A DNA stretch of 9,704 bases from Desulfurococcales archaeon (GTDB lineage: Archaea > Thermoproteota > Thermoprotei_A > Sulfolobales > Desulfurococcaceae). A program made the translations under genes and the position numbers. The stretch spans positions 1 through 9,704 of the forward strand of contig JALSQP010000102.1 in assembly GCA_026985375.1 (NCBI GenBank), written 5' to 3'. This document shows positions 6,479 to 9,704 of the stretch, one piece after another. Each line of letters opens with the position of its first letter. The first letter of the stretch is position 1. The notes below the pieces were generated by a model that worked only from the letters and a program-made list of their open reading frames with translations, made no database searches and had not been told where the DNA came from.

Positions 6479-6480
6479 TG

Positions 6481-6568
6481 TGGTGCGGGGGGTGGGATTT
6501 GAACCCACGCAGGCCTACGCCATCGGGTCCTGAGCCCGACCCCTTTGACCTAGCTCGGGCACCCCCGC
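6481..6568 (-). tRNA. tRNA-Leu(CAG), intronless, CCA encoded
   Basis: Folded by hand on the minus strand: acceptor GCGGGGG/CCCCCGC, D stem CCC/GGG with the AGGTC loop core, anticodon stem TCGGG/CCCGA with loop CTCAGGA, a 14-nt variable arm, T stem GTGGG/CCCAC with loop TTCAAAT, discriminator A and genome-encoded CCA (6481-6483). The anticodon CAG (plus-strand 6530-6532) decodes CUG leucine codons. The long variable arm and discriminator A73 are the expected class II tRNA-Leu features. No intron interrupts the anticodon loop. The 5' end is only five bases after the stop codon of the FAU-1 gene, so its own promoter must lie inside that gene or the two are co-transcribed. Confidence 0.97.
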
Positions 6569-6573
6569 GTCTA

Positions 6574-7998
6574 TTATTGGATTCTGGTGTTGGGGTTATA
6601 AATGTGGTTTTCGGGGTTTTCTTTGATTTTTTGGGCTGTTTTTTGGGCCTTTCTGGCTAGTTTTTCCGGTATTATTCCTTGTTCTACGAGTTGTTCTAGT
6701 TCTTCTTCATCTATTGTCTGTGTTTTTGTGTTTGTTATGACTACGTCTATTACTAGGTCGTGGTATTTTATTTCTCGGGGGAGTAATTCTGGCGGTGTGT
6801 TTATGTATGTTCCTAACCATTCTTCTCCTCTGTAGTAGTTGTGGCTTATCCACCACTCTCCTGTTTTTATGAACATGTAATCTACGTCTCCCGGTTTCTT
6901 CTCTATGTCTAGTCCGTCATATACTCCCTTGGAGTGCATTGTTCTTTTGACAATGATTATTGTACTATCCCTGTCTATCTTTACCTCGTGCATTGTTCCC
7001 AGGGTTAGATGTAGTTTTTCTCCTGTGGGCTTTATGTGTGTGATCCCTATTCTAGCTTCCCTGTTCTTCTCTAGAATATAGTCTCTAATACTACGTGAGG
7101 CATTCTCTCTCGTGAATACTTGTTTCTGGACCAGGTATTCCGTGTAATCTACTAGCTCGCTGAGGCTTTGGTCATGCGTTGATTTTAGGCTATGATGTCC
7201 GGTTATCGTAGGGACTACCTGGTTGCGTATTTCATCGAGTCTCTCCTTAGCTGTACTTGTGAGACCTATCAGGCCGAGGTATTCTCCAGGATAGATTATT
7301 GTCGGCTTTTCAGGGGGCTCCATATGTAGGATCTCATCCAGCTTCTTCATAAGTTCGTCTATCTCTCTCCTTATGTCTTCTTCCGAGGCATACATGCTAC
7401 TGCTTCTTAGATGTACGCCAACTCCTTTTCCAAAGACCTTGGATGCGGCGAGGGCTAGTAAGTATTCTCTCCTAGCCTTATCCCTTATGTGTTCTGATGC
7501 CGTTAGCTTGGGCGTGCCATGGATTAGTGCGACATATTTTCCAATGATCCTAATATTTGTTGTAAGTCTGATCTTTTCCCCTGGCTTGACAGGGGGTCTT
7601 GCCACGGCCATAATAATTGTTTCTCCTGGTCTCTTCCTGCAGTTGAATAGTTCTCCTTCAAGGCCAAGTGGTAGTTTGACTCGGCACACTCTATCATTAT
7701 TCTCGGTGACTACTCCGGAGACTATGCTCCATAGGCCAAGCCTTGAGCGCCACGTGAACACATCTTCGAGTGTTTCTACGAGTAGCTCGTAAACTTGTCT
7801 GGCTGGCTTCGGGGAGCCGATCACTAATATCTCGTCGTTGTCTGCATCCTTCACAGTCACTTCTGCTGGACTGGTATCGAAGTCTATACCTAGTCTTTCC
7901 TGTATAGGCTTGCTTGCCTGGACAATAGTGTAACCTTGATCAAAAAGAATTTTGGATACAGCTGTCGCTATGATTCCGCGCACACGTACATTCGCCAA
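6574..7998 (-). CDS. fau-1: FAU-1 family RNase E/G-like RNA-binding protein with DUF402
   Basis: 474 residues, about the length of Pyrococcus furiosus FAU-1, an AU-rich RNA-binding protein with endoribonuclease activity reported on 5S rRNA precursors. The N-terminal two thirds resemble the RNase E/G-like part (MANVRVRGIIATAVSKILFD; SRLGLWSIVSGVVTE; RPPVKPGEKIRLTTNIRI; GVGVHLRSSS). The C-terminal part from about residue 315 shows DUF402 features (HEVKIDRDSTIIIVKRT, DYMFIKTGEWWISHNYY, LVIDVVIT, IDEEELEQLVEQGIIPEKLA). It ends in a basic Lys/Asn/Gln-rich tail. The start is TTG 7998, 12 bases after the UPF0147 stop, so the two are probably one transcript; only a weak Shine-Dalgarno match is visible. 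The 3' end abuts tRNA-Leu and carries its probable TATA box. Confidence 0.88.
   Translation of the reverse strand: MANVRVRGIIATAVSKILFDQGYTIVQASKPIQERLGIDFDTSPAEVTVKDADNDEILVIGSPKPARQVYELLVETLEDVFTWRSRLGLWSIVSGVVTENNDRVCRVKLPLGLEGELFNCRKRPGETIIMAVARPPVKPGEKIRLTTNIRIIGKYVALIHGTPKLTASEHIRDKARREYLLALAASKVFGKGVGVHLRSSSMYASEEDIRREIDELMKKLDEILHMEPPEKPTIIYPGEYLGLIGLTSTAKERLDEIRNQVVPTITGHHSLKSTHDQSLSELVDYTEYLVQKQVFTRENASRSIRDYILEKNREARIGITHIKPTGEKLHLTLGTMHEVKIDRDSTIIIVKRTMHSKGVYDGLDIEKKPGDVDYMFIKTGEWWISHNYYRGEEWLGTYINTPPELLPREIKYHDLVIDVVITNTKTQTIDEEELEQLVEQGIIPEKLARKAQKTAQKIKENPENHIYNPNTRIQ
6596..6602 (-). promoter_or_regulatory. TATA box for tRNA-Leu inside the FAU-1 3' coding end
   Basis: Minus-strand TTTATAA is centred about 31 bases before the tRNA 5' end, the right place for a start a few bases upstream of the mature tRNA. 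It overlaps the codons for the I-Y-N near the C-terminus of FAU-1. Assigned from position and sequence only. Confidence 0.55.
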
Positions 7999-8010
7999 GC
8001 CGGGACCACG

Positions 8011-8280
8011 CTAGTCTCTAACTGTCTCAAGTATAGCGATGATCTGCCATATTTTGGTCCTCGTGTTTATGGGCATGTTCGGGTCTTGGCTTATGGAGTC
8101 CAGGATGCTTATAGCGTTGGCGGCTCTGACGCCTGGACTATACTTCGTATTACGTAGCTGGTTGAGAGCCTCTGTAGCGGCTCTACGAATATTTCGTGGC
8201 ACACCAGTGTCATTGATAATACTCATAAGCATGAATATGGCGTTCCTTATTTTTGTCTCATTATCAATTATCGCGGCCAT
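8011..8280 (-). CDS. UPF0147 family small helical protein
   Basis: 89 residues from ATG 8280. The sequence is nearly all alpha-helical and contains the strongly conserved family signature: DTGVPRNIRRAATEALNQL, then SPGVRAANAISILDSISQDP and MPINTRTKIWQIIAILE. UPF0147 is an archaeal family without an established function. An in-frame GTG at 8289 would add three residues, but it lies inside GGGGTGA (8286-8292), a good Shine-Dalgarno site exactly five bases from the ATG, so the ATG is preferred. It is followed after 12 bases by the FAU-1 gene, suggesting a two-gene unit with a possible RNA-related role; that link is inference from position only. Confidence 0.9.
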   Translation of the reverse strand: MAAIIDNETKIRNAIFMLMSIINDTGVPRNIRRAATEALNQLRNTKYSPGVRAANAISILDSISQDPNMPINTRTKIWQIIAILETVRD

Positions 8281-8285
8281 AGCAC

Positions 8286-8292
8286 TCACCCC
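8286..8292 (-). promoter_or_regulatory. Shine-Dalgarno site GGGGTGA for UPF0147
   Basis: Five bases before ATG 8280 on the minus strand; it decides against the upstream GTG at 8289, which it overlaps. A TATA-like CTTATAAGA at about 8303-8311 is close enough that a transcript from it would start near the ATG and lose this site, so a promoter further upstream may be the one used. Confidence 0.55.
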
Positions 8293-8350
8293 TGATGGTT
8301 TATCTTATAAGTAGAGTGTCCCCATATTTTTCCATAACAGGTATTTGGTA

Positions 8351-8372
8351 TTAAATAATAATCATTATTTAA
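8351..8372. repeat. Inverted repeat in the UPF0147/p27 divergent promoter region
   Basis: TTAAATAAT and ATTATTTAA form perfect 9-bp arms around a 4-base spacer (AATC), roughly midway between the two divergent start codons (8280 and 8460). Position fits an operator for both genes, but all arm bases are A/T, so chance is a fair alternative. Confidence 0.45.
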
Positions 8373-8427
8373 ACTTGTACTTCACAGTGTAATATTAATA
8401 AATATTTCATAAATATACTGTCTGACT

Positions 8428-8463
8428 ATGAAGCGGAGCATTATTGTAGGTGGTGAAGAATGA
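8428..8463 (+). other. Possible 11-codon upstream ORF overlapping the p27-like gene start
   Basis: ATG 8428 begins a frame reading MKRSIIVGGEE and ending in TGA at 8461-8463. That stop overlaps the start codon of the next gene as ATGA. A TATA-like TAATAAAT (about 8396-8403) lies near 28 bases before this ATG, as for a leaderless start. The Shine-Dalgarno site of the downstream gene lies inside this small frame. It could couple translation or be accidental. Confidence 0.25.
8450..8456 (+). promoter_or_regulatory. Shine-Dalgarno site GTGGTGA for the p27-like gene
   Basis: The GGTGA core ends a few bases before ATG 8460, a close but usable spacing in archaea, and supports this ATG as the start. 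Confidence 0.6.
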
Positions 8464-8828
8464 CTAGTGTCGGCCGAGACAAAGTTGTCAGGAAAATGGC
8501 TGAACTCATGAAAGCAGGGGCCGTAATGCTTTCTGAGACATGCCCTGTTCAGGGATGTAATCTGCCATTGTTCAGACTCAGATCAGGAGAAATAGTCTGC
8601 CCTGTTCATGGAAGAGTAGTTGTTGTTAGGAGCGAGGAGGAGGCGGTCGAGGTCACTAAGAAGTACGGCTTAGCCGGCGTACTAGATAAGCTAGAAGACC
8701 ATGCCATTAAGATAATTGATTCTATGGTGGGAGAAGCTTCTGATCCATCACTGATCATTGAGTGGCTAGAAGTGATCGAGAGAATTGAGAGGATCAAGAA
8801 GATGATTAAAGCGAATCCTAGAAAGTAA
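8460..8828 (+). CDS. p27/SSSCA1-like zinc-binding protein
   Basis: 122 residues. The core MAELMKAGAVMLSETCPVQG (13-32) followed by PLFRL, then EIVCPVHGRVVVV (44-56), matches the archaeal family related to Sjogren's syndrome/scleroderma autoantigen 1 (autoantigen p27), whose molecular role is unclear. The family zinc ribbon normally has two CPxC knuckles. Here the first is Cys-Pro-Val-Gln-Gly-Cys (a CX4C spacing) and the second is Cys-Pro-Val-His, so the metal site would be three Cys and one His or may have changed. The rest (60-122) is helical, charged and probably coiled. The 3' end overlaps the convergent thymidylate kinase by 11 bp. ATG 8460 has a good GGTGA site. Confidence 0.82.
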   Translation: MTSVGRDKVVRKMAELMKAGAVMLSETCPVQGCNLPLFRLRSGEIVCPVHGRVVVVRSEEEAVEVTKKYGLAGVLDKLEDHAIKIIDSMVGEASDPSLIIEWLEVIERIERIKKMIKANPRK

Positions 8829-9417
8829 TCCTAAGCTTCTCAGCAACCAGTTTCTTAACATCCTGATATACCTCGTTGAAGCTTCTCGATGCATCCACCA
8901 TTATGAGCAGTCCCTTATCAACAAGGTGCAAGTAGTTCTGCCTGACCTTCTCGAGGATCCCCAGCTGTTCGTACTCGGGGAACCTAGATGATAATCCCCT
9001 CCTCCTCTTAAGCCCTAACTCGGGATCTATGTCTAGGTAGATCGCTATGTCAGGCTTCCTAGCGAATCTGTTGATCTCGAGTATCCACTCTATTGGTGCT
9101 CCCATGGCTCCCTGGTAGGCTGCACTACTGTAGTAATAGCGGTCACACACGACTATCTTGCCTTCATGGATGGCTGGGTTTATGACCATTTCGATGTGTA
9201 GTAGTCGATCGGCAGCATATGTTAGGGCGTCTAGAAAAGCTGATCGGAAATTATTGTACTCGTTCTTAAGTATCTCTACATAGCGCGTATTATACGGCTC
9301 ATATGTGTAGAGCGCACGGTATTCACTCTTCTCGAGATCTTCTAGCAGCTTATATGCTATACTAGTCTTGCCAGCCCCATCTATTCCTTCCAGAACAACG
9401 AGTTTTCCCCTGCTCAA
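8818..9417 (-). CDS. tmk: Thymidylate kinase (dTMP kinase)
   Basis: Phosphorylates dTMP to dTDP for DNA synthesis; cytosolic. 199 residues, normal for the family. Motifs: P-loop EGIDGAGKTS (10-19, Lys17), TYEPYNT in the place of the usual TREPGGT substrate motif, CDRYYYSSAAYQG (the DRx dTMP-site motif), AIYLDIDPELGLKRR, and an arginine-rich lid region RRRGLSSRFPEYE. The start is TTG 9417: a TGA stop precedes it in frame, and GAGGTG (9425-9430) is a good Shine-Dalgarno site seven bases before. Its first 56 bases overlap the end of the upstream AcnX subunit in a different frame, so the P-loop region is dual coding and the genes are likely translationally coupled. Confidence 0.94.
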   Translation of the reverse strand: MSRGKLVVLEGIDGAGKTSIAYKLLEDLEKSEYRALYTYEPYNTRYVEILKNEYNNFRSAFLDALTYAADRLLHIEMVINPAIHEGKIVVCDRYYYSSAAYQGAMGAPIEWILEINRFARKPDIAIYLDIDPELGLKRRRGLSSRFPEYEQLGILEKVRQNYLHLVDKGLLIMVDASRSFNEVYQDVKKLVAEKLRITF

Positions 9418-9704
9418 TCACCAGCACCTCTTCCCCGTGTCTGTGAAGTATTATGGCCTGCTTCTCGTTCTTAACGTGTCTTACTAATTCCTCATACTCC
9501 TTCCTGACAATAAACAATGGTATGTCTGCAAGGACTGATCCGGCAATGAGTATAGGCTCGGCCTCATACACAATCATACATGCAGGTGTGTGGCCGTAGT
9601 ATTTAAGGCCGTATATTATGTATGTGCCAACTGTCGAGCCCCTTGTTCCAGGGAAGATGAGGGCTTTTCTACCGATGTAGTAGCCTTCAGCAGTTCTGCC
9701 AGTC
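9362..9704 (-). CDS. AcnX/DUF126 small subunit, probable phosphomevalonate dehydratase small subunit (5' part outside window)
   Basis: The frame is open to the window edge, so the N-terminus is missing; 113 residues are present of a family usually about 130-145 long. The motif TGRTAEGYYIGRKALIFPG followed by TRGSTVGTYIIYGLKYYG and EAEPILIAGSVLADIPLFIV is the DUF126 swivelling-domain signature (GxGS-type serine loop, then EAEP and LADIP). This is the small subunit of AcnX-type aconitases; in archaea the pair makes trans-anhydromevalonate phosphate in the modified mevalonate pathway to isoprenoid lipids. The ATG at 9577 is internal, not a start. The C-terminus (from GKTR onward, about 15 residues) is encoded inside the overlap with tmk and does not look like the usual family end. 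The large subunit would be expected just upstream, outside the window. Confidence 0.87.
   Translation of the reverse strand, partial: TGRTAEGYYIGRKALIFPGTRGSTVGTYIIYGLKYYGHTPACMIVYEAEPILIAGSVLADIPLFIVRKEYEELVRHVKNEKQAIILHRHGEEVLVIEQGKTRCSGRNRWGWQD
9425..9430 (-). promoter_or_regulatory. Shine-Dalgarno site GAGGTG for tmk TTG start
   Basis: Lies inside the upstream AcnX reading frame, seven bases before TTG 9417. It is the main support for the non-ATG start, because no ATG or GTG is available near the conserved N-terminus. Confidence 0.6.

Larger units (their letters stand above)
5612..6480. other. AT-rich island without an intact recognisable gene, next to tRNA-Leu
   Basis: This 870-bp gap separates the NSUN gene from the 3' end of tRNA-Leu. 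It is visibly richer in A and T than the genes on both sides. From left to right it holds: a TATA-like tract serving both directions (5641-5650), a short G+C-rich candidate small RNA (about 5673-5742), an 18-bp perfect palindrome (5763-5780), a pseudogene with several frameshifts (5847-6219), a short minus-strand ORF (6246-6404) and clustered short palindromes (6420-6478). Gene decay, shifted composition and position at a tRNA 3' end together suggest an old insertion. I did not find a copy of the tRNA 3' end at the far side. Confidence 0.6.

Noticed and set aside
6463..6660. Plus-strand ORF running through the tRNA-Leu gene
   Set aside because: It translates the complement of a perfectly folded tRNA and the FAU-1 3' end; the tRNA call explains the sequence.
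7373..7792. 139-codon plus-strand ORF opposite FAU-1
   Set aside because: Serine- and leucine-rich shadow of a well supported minus-strand gene; no recognisable domain.
9362..9577. A 71-residue protein starting at the ATG at 9577
   Set aside because: The frame stays open upstream to the window edge and encodes conserved DUF126 motifs, so this ATG is internal.
1..9704. CRISPR arrays, intact insertion sequences, rRNA genes and additional tRNAs
   Set aside because: No regularly spaced repeats, transposase motifs, rRNA-like conserved stretches or second cloverleaf were seen on either strand.

Overview
The window looks like a crenarchaeal (Thermoproteota) chromosome segment, most likely from a hyperthermophile near Desulfurococcales. 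This rests on gene content (archaeal FEN1, Trm5, Nob1, FAU-1, UPF0147, DUF371, the p27/SSSCA1-type zinc protein and an AcnX-type small subunit), frequent TTG/GTG starts, GGTGA-type Shine-Dalgarno sites, and TATA-like boxes about 25-30 nt before start codons, which suggests many leaderless transcripts. Species-level placement is inference. Judged by eye, the genes are moderate in G+C, and one AT-rich stretch (about 5640-6480) stands out.

Layout. 1-915 (+): 3' part of the flap endonuclease FEN1, cut by the window edge. 912-1580 (-): protein-L-isoaspartate methyltransferase. 1647-2132 (+): a DUF371 protein, sharing a short divergent promoter region with it. 2058-3023 (-): Trm5-type tRNA m1G37 methyltransferase. 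3141-3977 (+): divergent NAD kinase, overlapping on the same strand with the PIN/zinc-ribbon endonuclease Nob1, which ends at 4482. 4463-5611 (-): PUA-containing NSUN-type RNA m5C methyltransferase. About 5612-6480 has no intact recognisable gene. It holds a possible C/D-box-like small RNA, an 18-bp perfect palindrome, a heavily frameshifted PD-(D/E)XK nuclease-like pseudogene, a 52-codon minus-strand ORF and a cluster of short palindromes. It ends at the 3' terminus of an intact tRNA-Leu(CAG) (6481-6568, minus). 6574-7998 (-): FAU-1 RNase E/G-like RNA-binding protein. 8011-8280 (-): UPF0147. 8460-8828 (+): p27/SSSCA1-like zinc protein. 8818-9417 (-): thymidylate kinase. 9362-9704 (-): 3' part of an AcnX/DUF126 small subunit, probably of phosphomevalonate dehydratase.

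Functional picture. Most genes are informational housekeeping: DNA replication and repair (FEN1, dTMP kinase), tRNA/rRNA modification and maturation (Trm5, NSUN, Nob1, FAU-1, tRNA-Leu), plus cofactor and isoprenoid metabolism (NAD kinase, AcnX subunit) and protein repair (PCMT). Genes alternate strands, and all four convergent pairs overlap at their 3' ends (4, 75, 20 and 11 bp). The anomalous part is the AT-rich decayed island beside the tRNA-Leu gene, which may be the scar of an integrated element. I found no intact undescribed multi-gene system. The best leads are that island, the small-RNA candidate, and the NAD kinase/Nob1 junction, which has a Shine-Dalgarno-like AGG triplet run and no usual start codon near the Nob1 domain.
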